Positions 1 through 8,112 of a stretch of 64,000 bases of DNA are shown here, in pieces. The notes beneath the pieces were generated by a model. The model did not search any database. It was not told where the DNA came from and worked only from the letters and a program-made list of their open reading frames with translations. Source of the DNA: JANNOG01 sp050329835. GTDB lineage: Bacteria > Actinomycetota > Actinomycetes > Actinomycetales > JBBAYJ01. Positions within the stretch are counted from its first letter, which is position 1; every line of letters begins with the position of its first letter. The stretch is taken from the NCBI GenBank assembly GCA_050329835.1, contig JBHJOJ010000022.1:1-64000 (forward strand). Reading direction: 5' to 3'. Made by a program: the position numbers and the translations under genes.

Positions 1-518
1 GCCTCGGGCACGAGGAACGCGGCGGCGATCTCGGCGGTGGTGAGGCCGAGGACCAGCCGGAGCGTGAGGGCCACCTGGGCGTCGCGGTCGAGCGCGGGGT
101 GGCAGCACAGCAGCATGAGCCGTAGCCGCTCGTCGGGAATCGCCGTGCCGGGGTCGAGGAGCCGCTCGTCGGGGGCCCGGTCGAGGTCGTCGGCGCCCCA
201 CAGCTCGCCCCGGTCGCGCACGGCGTCGCCGCCGGCGACCGTCGGGTCGGTCGCCGCCCTCGCCGCGCGCCGCTGCTGTCCGGCCTCGTGCCGCAACCGG
301 TCGACGGCCGCCCGGCGGGCCGCGACCAGCAGCCATCCGCCGGGGTTCGCCGGCACCCCGTCCCGCGGCCAGGTCCGCCAGGCCGCCAGCAGCGCCTCCT
401 GCACCGCCTCCTCGGCGAGGTCGACGTCGCCGTACCGGCGCGCGAGGAGGGCGAGGACGCGCCCCGCCTCCCCGCGCGCCGCGGCCACCAGGGTTTCCGC
501 GACCGGGCCCGGCGTCAA
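1..518 (-). CDS. ECF42-type RNA polymerase sigma factor (3' end outside window)
   Basis: Extracytoplasmic-function sigma factor that redirects RNA polymerase. The visible 172 residues hold region 2 (VDLAEEAVQEALLAAWRTWP; PGGWLLVAARRAAVDRLR) and the start of the DUF6596-containing second half, with the signature LRLMLLCCHPAL followed by VALTLRLVLGLTTAEIAAAF. That signature and the adjacent YCII/DGPF gene are the hallmarks of group ECF42, whose members lack a classical anti-sigma factor and carry a long C-terminal extension, here cut by the window edge. The start is inferred as a TTG that overlaps the TGA of the upstream YCII gene (TTGA), so translation is probably coupled. Confidence 0.88.
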   Translation of the reverse strand, partial: MTPGPVAETLVAAARGEAGRVLALLARRYGDVDLAEEAVQEALLAAWRTWPRDGVPANPGGWLLVAARRAAVDRLRHEAGQQRRAARAATDPTVAGGDAVRDRGELWGADDLDRAPDERLLDPGTAIPDERLRLMLLCCHPALDRDAQVALTLRLVLGLTTAEIAAAFLVPE

Positions 519-871
519 GCCAGGATGCTGACGGGGCGGACCTCGAGGGACCCGGCCGGGAGGGGGAGCTTCCGCGCCCACTCCAGGGCCTCGTCGAGGT
601 TCTCCGCAGTGATCATGTAGAAGCCGCCGAGCTGCTCCTTGGTCTCCGCGAACGGGCCGTCGGTGACCGTCGGCTCCGGCACCCCGAACGTCCGCTGCAG
701 GGTCGTCGCGGTCGCCGTCGGCTGCAGCCCGGCGCCCGAGACGAAGTGACCGGATTCCTTGAGCGCCGCGTTGTACCCCATCCAGGTGCTCATGAACTCC
801 TCGAACTCCGGGGAGCCGGGGGTGGGGCCGGGGGCGTTCTCGTCGCCGTAGATCAGGATGACGAACTCCAT
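515..871 (-). CDS. YCII/DGPF domain protein, partner of the ECF42 sigma factor
   Basis: Protein of 118 residues beginning MEFVILIYGDE, with the VTDGPFAETKEQLGGFYMI motif (the DGPF signature) in the middle. It belongs to the YCII-related dimeric alpha/beta-barrel family, which is encoded next to ECF42 sigma factors and thought to act in the same regulatory unit. The exact role, enzyme or sensor, is not known for the family. The start is the ATG at 871 because a good ribosome binding site (GGAAGGG) sits just upstream; an in-frame extension to 1042 looks non-coding. It overlaps the sigma gene by 4 nt, so both are probably on one transcript. Confidence 0.85.
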   Translation of the reverse strand: MEFVILIYGDENAPGPTPGSPEFEEFMSTWMGYNAALKESGHFVSGAGLQPTATATTLQRTFGVPEPTVTDGPFAETKEQLGGFYMITAENLDEALEWARKLPLPAGSLEVRPVSILA

Positions 872-1068
872 CGTCGTGTTCCCTTCCGCTGTCCGGGCCG
901 GGTGGTTCGGGCCCGTCGGTGTTCTGACGCCCAGATGACGGAGCACATCCTCCCGATCGACAGGCCCGTCGGTGGGAACTCTCGGAATCGGGGTGGACAT
1001 CGGGGTGGACCCGGTCCCGAGGGAGGGCGACCACTCGGCCACCTCCGGTCCGCCGTACCCTGAGCACC

Positions 1069-2814
1069 GTGTCCGGACCGCGACCGACCCCCGAGCTGAG
1101 TCCCCGCGGCCGCCTCGGGCCCGCCGACCGCGAGCGAGCGCTCGCGGCCATGACCGCGCACGAGGTCGATGTCGTCGTCATCGGCGGGGGGGGGGTGGGC
1201 ACCGGGGCCGCGCTCGACGCGGCGACCCGGGGCCTCTCGGTGGCCCTGCTGGAGGCCCGCGACTGGGCGTCCGGGACGTCGAGCCGGTCGTCCAAGCTCA
1301 TCCACGGCGGCCTGCGCTACCTCGAGATGCTGGAATTCGGCCTGGTGCGGGAGGCGCTGCGGGAGCGCGGGCTCATCCTCACCCGCCTCGCCCCGCATCT
1401 CGCCCGGCCGGTGCCGTTCCTGTTCCCGATCACGCACCGGATGTGGGAGCGGGCCTACGTCGGGGCGGGGGTGGCCCTCTACGACGCCATGGCGTTCGGG
1501 GGCGGCCACGCCCGCGGGTTGCCGCTGCACCGCCACCTCAGTCACCGGCAGGTGCTCGACAAGGCGCCCGGCCTGCGCCCCGACGCCATGGTCGGCGCCA
1601 TCCAGTACTACGACGCCCAGCTGGACGACGCCCGGCACACCCTCGCCCTGGCCCGCACCGCGGCCATGTACGGGGCGCTGTGCGCCAACCGGGTCAAGGT
1701 CGCGGAGTTCCTCCGTGAGGGCGAGCGCGTCGTGGGGGTCCGGGCCCGCGACGTCGAGACCGGCGCCGACCTGGAGGTCCGCGCCCGCCAGGTCGTCAAC
1801 GCCACCGGGGTGTGGACCGACGACGTCCAGGCCCTCGTGGGCGAGCGCGGGCCCTTCAGCATCCGGGCGTCCAAGGGCATCCATCTCGTCGTGCCGCGAC
1901 AGCGGATCCGCTCGACGAGCGGCCTGATCATGCGGACCGAGCACTCGGTGCTGTTCGTCATCCCGTGGGGCCGGCACTGGGTGCTCGGCACCACCGACAC
2001 CGAGTACACCTACAACAAGGCGCACCCGGCGGCCTCGGCGACCGACATCGACTACGTCCTGTCGCAGGTCAACCGGGTGCTCGCGGACCCGGTGACCCGC
2101 GACGACGTCGAGGGCGTCTACGTGGGGCTGCGCCCGCTGATCTCGGCGGGACCGGGTGAGGCCGGGCTCACCAGCAAGGTGTCGCGCGAGCACGTCGTCG
2201 CCTCCCCGGTGCCGGGGCTGGTCGTGGTCGCCGGCGGCAAGTACACGACGTACCGGGTGATGGCCGCGGACGCCGTCGACGAGGCGGCGCGCAACCTGCC
2301 GCAGCGGGTGCCGGGGTCCATCACCGCCGAGGTGCCGCTGGTCGGGGCCGAGGGCTACCGGGCGATGTGGAACTCCCGGCTGCGCCTGGCCGCGGAGTCG
2401 GGGCTGCACGTGGCGCGGATCGAGCACCTGCTGCGCCGGTACGGCGACGACGTCCACGACCTGCTGGCGCTCGTCGCGGCCCGCCCGGAGCTGGCGCACC
2501 CGCTGGCGGGCGCCGAGGACCACTTGGGCGCGGAGATCGTGTACGCCGCGACCCACGAGGGGGCCCGGCACCTCGACGACGTGCTGGCGAGGCGGACCCG
2601 GATCTCCATCGAGGCCTGGGACCGGGGCGTCGCGGCGGCACGGCCGGCGGCCGAGCTGCTGGCGCCGGTGCTCGGCTGGGACGCGGCCGCGGTGGACCGC
2701 GAGGTGAGCCTGTACGAGGCGCGGGTCGAGGCCGAGCGGGCGAGCAACCTGGCCCCGGACGACGCGGCGGCCGACGCCGCCCGGCTGGGGGCCCCGGAGG
2801 TCGTCCCCACGTGA
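1069..2814 (+). CDS. glpD: glycerol-3-phosphate dehydrogenase, FAD-dependent
   Basis: Oxidises sn-glycerol 3-phosphate to dihydroxyacetone phosphate at the membrane and passes electrons to the quinone pool. The 581-residue protein has the Rossmann FAD motif VVVIGGGGVGTGAALDAATRG near residue 35, then the GlpD block SSKLIHGGLRYLEM near 80 and VVAGGKYTTYRVMA near 385, and a C-terminal DAO_C helical domain. Length is normal for the family. The GTG start is preceded by TACCCT 7 nt upstream and no Shine-Dalgarno, which suggests a leaderless mRNA. The next gene begins about 57 nt downstream with its own TACCCT. Catabolic GlpD is favoured over a broader DAO-family oxidase by the conserved blocks. 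Confidence 0.92.
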   Translation: MSGPRPTPELSPRGRLGPADRERALAAMTAHEVDVVVIGGGGVGTGAALDAATRGLSVALLEARDWASGTSSRSSKLIHGGLRYLEMLEFGLVREALRERGLILTRLAPHLARPVPFLFPITHRMWERAYVGAGVALYDAMAFGGGHARGLPLHRHLSHRQVLDKAPGLRPDAMVGAIQYYDAQLDDARHTLALARTAAMYGALCANRVKVAEFLREGERVVGVRARDVETGADLEVRARQVVNATGVWTDDVQALVGERGPFSIRASKGIHLVVPRQRIRSTSGLIMRTEHSVLFVIPWGRHWVLGTTDTEYTYNKAHPAASATDIDYVLSQVNRVLADPVTRDDVEGVYVGLRPLISAGPGEAGLTSKVSREHVVASPVPGLVVVAGGKYTTYRVMAADAVDEAARNLPQRVPGSITAEVPLVGAEGYRAMWNSRLRLAAESGLHVARIEHLLRRYGDDVHDLLALVAARPELAHPLAGAEDHLGAEIVYAATHEGARHLDDVLARRTRISIEAWDRGVAAARPAAELLAPVLGWDAAAVDREVSLYEARVEAERASNLAPDDAAADAARLGAPEVVPT

Positions 2815-2871
2815 CAGCGGTGACTGTCGCGGTCCTTGTCGGGGGCTGAGTCCCGCCCGTACCCTCCGGAG

Positions 2872-4344
2872 ATGGCGACGGCGCTCGGGGACGTCCGGAC
2901 CGATCCGCCGGTCCCGGAGCCGCAGGAGGCGGTGGCGCGCGCGGTCGCCGCCGGTCGGGCCGCCCAGGAGGTGTGGGCCCGGGTGGGCGTGCGGGACCGG
3001 GCGCGGGCGCTGCTCCGGCTGCACGACGCCGCCTGGGACCGGCGGGAGGACCTGACCTCGGCGGTCCGTGAGGCCACCGGCAAGAGCCGCCGCGACGCCG
3101 CCGCCGAGGTGCTGGCCGCGCTCACGGTCACGCGGTACTACGGGCTGAGGGCGCCGTCGCTGCTGCGCCCGCACCGGCGCCGGCTCACCGGGGTCTCCGT
3201 GCCGCTGGCCACCGAGGGCATCGTGCGCCGGGTGCCGGTCGGGGTGGTCGCCGACATCGCGGCCTGGAACTACCCGCTGCTGTTCCTGCTCGGCGACACC
3301 GTGCCGGCCGTGGTCGCGGGCAACGCCGTCGTGCTCAAGCCCGACCCCCGGTCCGACGGGGTCGCCGACGCGGTCGAGGCGCTCGCGGTGGCCGCCGGGC
3401 TGCCCGCCGGGCTGGTCGGCAGCGTCCGGGGCGGTGCGCCCGAGCTCGGCGAGGCGCTCGTCGACGCGGTCGACCACGTGCTGTTCACCGGGTCCACGCG
3501 GGTCGGGCGGCTGGTCGCCGAGCGGGCCGGGCGCTCCCTCACCGGGGCGACCCTCGAACTGGGCGGCAAGAACGCCGCCTACGTGGCCGCCGACGCCGAC
3601 CTCGACCGGGCGGCCGCCGCCCTCGCCCTGGAGTGCTTCGTCGGCGCCGGGCAGACCTGCACGTCGACCGAGCGGCTGTACGTCGCGGCCGGGGTGCACG
3701 AGGCGTTCCTCCAGCGCTTCCTGCCGGCGGTGCGGGCGCTGGAGCCCGGGACCGGGCCGGGCGCCGCCCTCGGGCCGCTGATCTCCGAGCGGCACCTGGC
3801 GCACGTCGACGGCCACGTCCGCGACGCCGTCGGCCGGGGCGCCGCCGTGCTGGCCGGCGGCCGGGCCCGGCCCGACGTCGGGCCCACCTCGTACGAGGCG
3901 ACGGTGCTGGCCGACGTCCCCGGCGACGCCGCGGTGGCCCGGGAGGAGACGTTCGGCCCGGTGGTCTCGGTGCACCCGGTCACCGGCGACGACGAGGCGG
4001 TCGCGCGGATGTCGGAGGGCGAGGGCGGGCTGACCGCCGCCGTGTGGACCCGGGACACCGCGCGCGGGCGGCGGCTGGCCGAGCGGGTGCGTGCCGGGAC
4101 GGTCCTCGTCAACGAGACCTACCTGATGGCGTGGATCTCCCCGGCGCTGCCGCTGGGCGGGGTCGGGGCGTCGGGACTCGGCCGGCGGTTCGGGATCGAC
4201 GGGCTGCGCGAGGTGACCCGGGCGCACGTCACCGTGGTGTCGCACTCGTCGCTGCCCGGCCGGGCCCTGCAGGTGCCGGCCGAGCGGCTGGTCCCGGCGC
4301 TGTTCGGGGCCGCCCGGGCGCTGCGGGTGCTGCGATGGCCGTGA
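2872..4344 (+). CDS. NAD(P)-dependent aldehyde dehydrogenase (succinate-semialdehyde dehydrogenase-like)
   Basis: Oxidises an aldehyde to the acid with NAD(P). The 490-residue product has the ALDH landmarks in order: cofactor region AAWNYPLLFLLGDTVPA near 145, VLFTGSTRVGRLVAE near 210, ELGGKN near 238 with the general base Glu, and the nucleophile Cys in FVGAGQTCTSTERLY near 270. It most resembles actinobacterial succinic-semialdehyde dehydrogenases, but substrate cannot be read from sequence. The ATG at 2872 was chosen because TACCCT lies exactly 6 nt upstream (leaderless) and the N-terminus then matches family length; upstream in-frame TTG codons are less likely. It overlaps the following GMC oxidoreductase by 10 nt, implying coupling; one possibility is that the dehydrogenase removes an aldehyde made by that oxidase. 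Confidence 0.88.
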   Translation: MATALGDVRTDPPVPEPQEAVARAVAAGRAAQEVWARVGVRDRARALLRLHDAAWDRREDLTSAVREATGKSRRDAAAEVLAALTVTRYYGLRAPSLLRPHRRRLTGVSVPLATEGIVRRVPVGVVADIAAWNYPLLFLLGDTVPAVVAGNAVVLKPDPRSDGVADAVEALAVAAGLPAGLVGSVRGGAPELGEALVDAVDHVLFTGSTRVGRLVAERAGRSLTGATLELGGKNAAYVAADADLDRAAAALALECFVGAGQTCTSTERLYVAAGVHEAFLQRFLPAVRALEPGTGPGAALGPLISERHLAHVDGHVRDAVGRGAAVLAGGRARPDVGPTSYEATVLADVPGDAAVAREETFGPVVSVHPVTGDDEAVARMSEGEGGLTAAVWTRDTARGRRLAERVRAGTVLVNETYLMAWISPALPLGGVGASGLGRRFGIDGLREVTRAHVTVVSHSSLPGRALQVPAERLVPALFGAARALRVLRWP

Positions 4345-6143
4345 CGCCGGCCGTGACGCCCGCCCGGGCGCGTTCCGGCCCCGGGGCGCCGGACCAGGAG
4401 GTCGTCGACGTCGTCGTCGTCGGCAGCGGGTTCGGCGGCTCGGTGGCGGCGCTGCGGCTGTCCGAGAAGGGCTACCGCGTGGTCGTGCTGGAGGCGGGCC
4501 GCCGGTGGGCGGACGCCGACCACGCCCGCACGTCGTGGGACCTGCCGCGGTTCCTGTGGGTGCCGTGGCTGGGCTGGTACGGCGTCCAGCGGATCCACCG
4601 GCTGCCGCACGTCGTCCTCCTGGCGGGGGCGGGTGTCGGCGGCGGGTCGCTCAACTACGCCAACACCCTGTACCGGCCGCCGTCGTCGTTCTTCCGGTCC
4701 GGGTCCTGGGCGCCGGCGGCGGACTGGGAGGCCGAGCTGGCCCCGCACTACGACACCGCCGAGCGGATGCTGGGTGCCGTCGCCAGCCCGTTCGACGGCA
4801 CCGCCGAGCGGGCGATGCGCGACACCGCCGAGGCGCTCGGGGTCGGGCACACGTTCCGGCGCACCCCGGTCGGGGTGTTCCTCGGCGCCCGGGCCGGGCA
4901 GGGCGGCGCGGCGCCGGGGGAGACGGTGCCCGACCCCCTGCTGGGCGGGCAGGGGCCGGCCCGGACCGCCTGCACCGCCTGCGGGAACTGCATGGTCGGC
5001 TGCCGGGTCGGGGCGAAGAACACCCTGCTGAAGAACTACCTGTACCTGGCGGAGCGCCGGGGTGCCGAGATCCGCCCGCTGCGGACGGTGACCCGGGTGG
5101 AGCGGCTGGACGGCGGTACCGGCGACGGTGCCGGCGAGGGGGGCGAGGCCGGCCGGGCCGGGGAGGACCCGGGGGGCCCGCCGCGCTGGCGGGTCACCCA
5201 CCGGCGGACGGGGGCGCCGGGGCCGGGGGCGTGGCGGCGCGACGAGCGGACCGTCCTGGCCCGCCACGTGGTGCTCGCCGCCGGGGCGTGGGGGACCGCG
5301 GGCCTGCTGCAGCGGATGCGCGCGGACGGGGTGCTGCCGGACCTGCCGCCCGCGCTCGGGACGCTGACCCGGACGAACTCCGAGGCGCTGCTCGGGGTGG
5401 CGACCCGGCGGGTCCCGCCGGGGGACACGGCGGCGGGGCTGACCCACGGCCTGGCGATCACGTCGTCCTTCCATCCCGACGCCGACACCCACGTCGAGAA
5501 CGTCCGGTACGGGCCGGGGTCGAACGCCATGGGCATGCTGGTGGGGCTGCTGGTCGACGGGGGCGGGCGGTGGCCGCGCTGGCTGCGGGCCGTGGGCCGG
5601 GTCGTGACGAACCCGGGGGAGGCGCTGCGCAGCCGGTGGCTGCACCGGTGGAGCGAGCGGACGGTCATCGCCCTCGTCATGCAGACCCGGGACAACTCGC
5701 TGACGGTGTCCGCGCGGCGGCGGTTCGGCGGGCTGCTCGGCCGGTGGGCCGGGTGGCGGCTGACGTCGCGCCAGGGCCACGGCGAGCCCAACCCGTCGTG
5801 GATCCCGGCCGGGCACGAGGCGGTGCGCGAGCTGCGCCGGCAGCTGCAGCGGCGGACCGGGGTGGCGGCCGACGCCTTCGCCACCGCCGCGGACGCCGTC
5901 AACGTGCCGATGACGGCGCACTTCCTGGGCGGGTGCCCGATCGGGACGGACCCGGCGACCAGCGTGCTGGACGCCCGGCAGCAGGTGTGGGGCCATCCGG
6001 GGCTGCACGTGCTCGACGGGTCGGCGGTGTCGGCGAACCTCGGTGTCAACCCGTCGCTGACGATCACGGCGCAGGCGGAGCGGGCGTGCGCGCTGTGGCC
6101 GGTGCGGCATGCCGAGACCGTCGGCGTGCGCGGCGCGGCGTGA
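4335..6143 (+). CDS. GMC-family FAD oxidoreductase (cholesterol-oxidase-like)
   Basis: Flavoprotein of 602 residues that probably oxidises an alcohol or sterol-like substrate. Visible: N-terminal FAD-binding VVVVGSGFGGSVAALRLSEK near 27, a GAGVGGGSLNYANTLY block near 98, and the C-terminal GMC signature with LDGSAVSANLGVNPSLTITA. Near residue 215 it carries a four-cysteine cluster, CTACGNCMVGC followed by RVGAKNTLLKNYLYLAE, conserved as I recall in the actinobacterial cholesterol-oxidase-like branch and spaced like an Fe-S ligand set. A low-complexity Gly/Glu/Ala insertion follows (about residues 258-280). The ATG overlaps the aldehyde dehydrogenase stop by 10 nt, so the two are probably co-translated. 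No signal peptide is evident, so a cytoplasmic or membrane-associated enzyme is inferred. Confidence 0.85.
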   Translation: MAVTPAVTPARARSGPGAPDQEVVDVVVVGSGFGGSVAALRLSEKGYRVVVLEAGRRWADADHARTSWDLPRFLWVPWLGWYGVQRIHRLPHVVLLAGAGVGGGSLNYANTLYRPPSSFFRSGSWAPAADWEAELAPHYDTAERMLGAVASPFDGTAERAMRDTAEALGVGHTFRRTPVGVFLGARAGQGGAAPGETVPDPLLGGQGPARTACTACGNCMVGCRVGAKNTLLKNYLYLAERRGAEIRPLRTVTRVERLDGGTGDGAGEGGEAGRAGEDPGGPPRWRVTHRRTGAPGPGAWRRDERTVLARHVVLAAGAWGTAGLLQRMRADGVLPDLPPALGTLTRTNSEALLGVATRRVPPGDTAAGLTHGLAITSSFHPDADTHVENVRYGPGSNAMGMLVGLLVDGGGRWPRWLRAVGRVVTNPGEALRSRWLHRWSERTVIALVMQTRDNSLTVSARRRFGGLLGRWAGWRLTSRQGHGEPNPSWIPAGHEAVRELRRQLQRRTGVAADAFATAADAVNVPMTAHFLGGCPIGTDPATSVLDARQQVWGHPGLHVLDGSAVSANLGVNPSLTITAQAERACALWPVRHAETVGVRGAA

Positions 6144-6220
6144 CCGTCCGCTCGGGCTTTGGGTACGCCTCGTAGGCGGTCATCCACGCTCTGCGCGCGT
6201 TCGATCCGCCCGGTTCTCCC

Positions 6221-6285
6221 GTTACCGGACTGTGACCAAGTGCACCGAACGGGGCGGGTCCGACTTGTCGCGCCTGCGGTAGGTT
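6221..6285 (+). promoter_or_regulatory. candidate activator site and -10 upstream of the DUF4397 gene
   Basis: GTTAC at 6221 and GTGAC at 6232 form a direct repeat with 11-bp phase, the arrangement bound by OmpR-family response regulators such as MtrA. A TAGGTT hexamer at 6280-6285 is a possible -10; no good -35 precedes it, which fits an activated promoter. The same 11-bp-phased pair occurs upstream of the exported SH3 protein at 39362. Assignment to MtrA is inference. Confidence 0.35.
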
Positions 6286-6343
6286 CCGGAGCCGTTGCGG
6301 ACCTCCCAGCCGCGCCCCGACCCCAGAGCCGAGGAGTTCTTTC

Positions 6344-7225
6344 ATGCGCGTACGCGCCCTTGCCGCAGCTGCCGCTGCGGCCGTCGCGGTGGTCCCGATC
6401 GGAGCGGTGGCCGCCCAGGCCGACACGGCCGAGACCACCGACGTGACGATCGTCCACGGCCTCGACGGCCTGGTCGTGGACATCTTCGTCGACGGAGTCC
6501 TGGCGGCTGACGACTTCTCGTACACCAACATCGTCATCGCCGAGCTCGAGCCGGGCGACTACAACGTCCAGGTGAAGGCCTCGACGGCGTCCGACGCCGC
6601 CGACCCGGCCGCGGAGCCCGCCATCCTCGAGACCGACGCCAGCGTCGGCGCCGACCCCTTCACGGTCGTGGCGCAGCTCGACGAGGCCGGAGCGCCCACC
6701 CTGGGTGTCTACGCCGACGACTTCAGCGAGCCCGCCGCGGGCGAGGGCCGCGTCACGGTGCGCCATGCCGCGGCGGCGCCGGAGGTCGACATCCTCGTCG
6801 AGGGGACCTCAGTCGGCACCGTGGCGAACGGCGAGCAGCTGAGCGCGGACCTCCCGGCCGGCACCTACGACGTCGAGGTCCAGGCGGGCGGTGCGACCGT
6901 CGAGCCGCTGACCCCGGGCGACGTCGAACTCCCGGCCGGATCCTCGGTCATCGCCTACGCCGTGGGGTCGCTCGACGGCGAGACCCTCGACCTCATCGTC
7001 GACGTCATCCCGCTCACGGACGACGCCGAGCCGACGCCGACCGACACCCCGTCGGCGACGGACGAGCCCACGACCGCCCCGATCCCGACCGCCGTCCCGG
7101 CCGGTGACGGCACCTCGAGCTGGGCGGGCCCGCTGGCCCTGCCGGCGCTCATCGCCCTCACGCTGGCCGGCGTGCTGGCCCTCGCGGTCGGCCTCGCCGT
7201 CCGGAAGTCCGGCTCCCGCGCCTGA
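6344..7225 (+). CDS. secreted DUF4397 protein with C-terminal membrane anchor
   Basis: A 293-residue exported protein: Sec signal peptide (MRVRALAAAAAAAVAVVP, cleavage near AAQA-DT), two DUF4397 beta repeats (about 30-140 and 140-220, beginning VTIVHGLDG and VTVRHAAAA), a Thr/Pro-rich stalk (about 225-255), then a hydrophobic segment ending in the positive tail VRKSGSRA. The order resembles a sortase substrate, and a class F sortase is the next gene, but no LPXTG is present; VPAGDGTSS before the hydrophobic stretch is the only candidate motif. The ATG follows a good GAGGAG site. It ends just before a strong hairpin, so it probably has its own transcript. Ligand and role are unknown; a cell-surface adhesion or scaffold role is a guess. 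Confidence 0.8.
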   Translation: MRVRALAAAAAAAVAVVPIGAVAAQADTAETTDVTIVHGLDGLVVDIFVDGVLAADDFSYTNIVIAELEPGDYNVQVKASTASDAADPAAEPAILETDASVGADPFTVVAQLDEAGAPTLGVYADDFSEPAAGEGRVTVRHAAAAPEVDILVEGTSVGTVANGEQLSADLPAGTYDVEVQAGGATVEPLTPGDVELPAGSSVIAYAVGSLDGETLDLIVDVIPLTDDAEPTPTDTPSATDEPTTAPIPTAVPAGDGTSSWAGPLALPALIALTLAGVLALAVGLAVRKSGSRA

Positions 7226-7260
7226 CGGCCCGTCCGGCCGCCGAGGCGGCCCGCTCCCTC

Positions 7261-7300
7261 GTCGGAACGCCGGTGGCCCCTGGGCCACCGGCGTTCCGAC
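7261..7300 (+). terminator. perfect 18-bp hairpin between the DUF4397 and sortase genes
   Basis: Positions 7261-7278 and 7283-7300 are perfectly complementary over 18 bp around a 4-nt loop (CCTG). No T-run follows, as is usual in high-GC actinomycetes. It should act as an intrinsic-type terminator or as an attenuator, since the sortase Shine-Dalgarno (GGAGG at 7307) begins 7 nt after the stem. Confidence 0.85.
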
Positions 7301-7317
7301 GTCCCCGGAGGTTCCCC

Positions 7318-7983
7318 ATGCGTGCGCCCGAGCCCGGTCCGGTCCCGGCCGGCGGTCCCCGTGCCCGCCGGGTCGCGCGCGGCCCGGCCGTGCTCCTGCT
7401 GTGGGCGGCGGCCGCCACGGTCGTCGCGGCGTGCGGGGACGCCTCCGCGGCCCCCCTCCCGACCTGGACGTCGTCCGCGGCGCCGGTCGCGCTCCGCGAG
7501 GGCGCGCCGGCGCAGTCGGCGGCCGCGGCGCCGGACCCCTTCGACGCCGAGCGGCTCGACGTGCCCGCCCTGGACAGCGAGGCCGAGGTGGTCGAGGTGG
7601 GCGTCAGCGAGGACCGGGTGCTCGAGGTGCCGCCGGACGCCCGCCTCGTCGGGCGGTGGTCGGACGGTGCCCGCCCCGGTGACGGCAGCGGGTCCGTCGT
7701 GCTGGTGAGCCACGTCGACTACCGGGGCGTGCCCGGCGTGCTCAAGCGCCTCGCGGACCTGCCCCCCGGGTCGGAGGCCGTGCTCGTCGGGCCGGACGGG
7801 CGCCAGGCCCGGTACGTGCTGGAGCAGGTCGACACCTACCGCAAGGCCGTGCTGCCCTACCAGGACATCTTCCGGTTCGACGTGCCGGAGCGGCTGGGGC
7901 TCATCACCTGCGGCGGTGAGATCGACCCGGACACGGGCCGGTACGACAGCAACGTCGTCGCCTACTTCTCCGCGGCGGCCTGA
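7318..7983 (+). CDS. class F sortase
   Basis: Transpeptidase of the actinobacterial class F sortase family; 221 residues from the ATG at 7318, which has a GGAGG site 6 nt upstream. The N-terminus has a hydrophobic segment (VLLLWAAAATVVAACGD), a signal anchor or possible lipobox, then a low-complexity linker. The catalytic core shows the His in VVLVSHVDYRG near residue 130, the Cys in GLITCGGEID near 200, and an Arg in TGRYDSNVV near 210, the expected His-Cys-Arg triad in order. Class F enzymes usually have few substrates and often sit next to one; the DUF4397 protein immediately upstream is the candidate. The strong hairpin in between suggests separate transcription or attenuation. Confidence 0.85.
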   Translation: MRAPEPGPVPAGGPRARRVARGPAVLLLWAAAATVVAACGDASAAPLPTWTSSAAPVALREGAPAQSAAAAPDPFDAERLDVPALDSEAEVVEVGVSEDRVLEVPPDARLVGRWSDGARPGDGSGSVVLVSHVDYRGVPGVLKRLADLPPGSEAVLVGPDGRQARYVLEQVDTYRKAVLPYQDIFRFDVPERLGLITCGGEIDPDTGRYDSNVVAYFSAAA

Positions 7984-8112
7984 CCGCTCCCGGGGACGTC
8001 CCGGCCGGACGCCGGTGCCGTCGCCGGCTCGTCGCATCCGCGCAACGCGCGGGCGGTCGACTCCGCGGCGTGCCTGTCGGCGGGGGTCGTCGCCGGTCCG
8101 TAGCGTCGCGTC

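Noticed and set aside
853..4245. A 1130-codon open frame on the minus strand opposite glpD and the aldehyde dehydrogenase gene.
   Set aside because: Arg/Pro/Gly/His-rich translation with no domain, and it mirrors real genes on the other strand. Long antisense frames are expected at this GC content.
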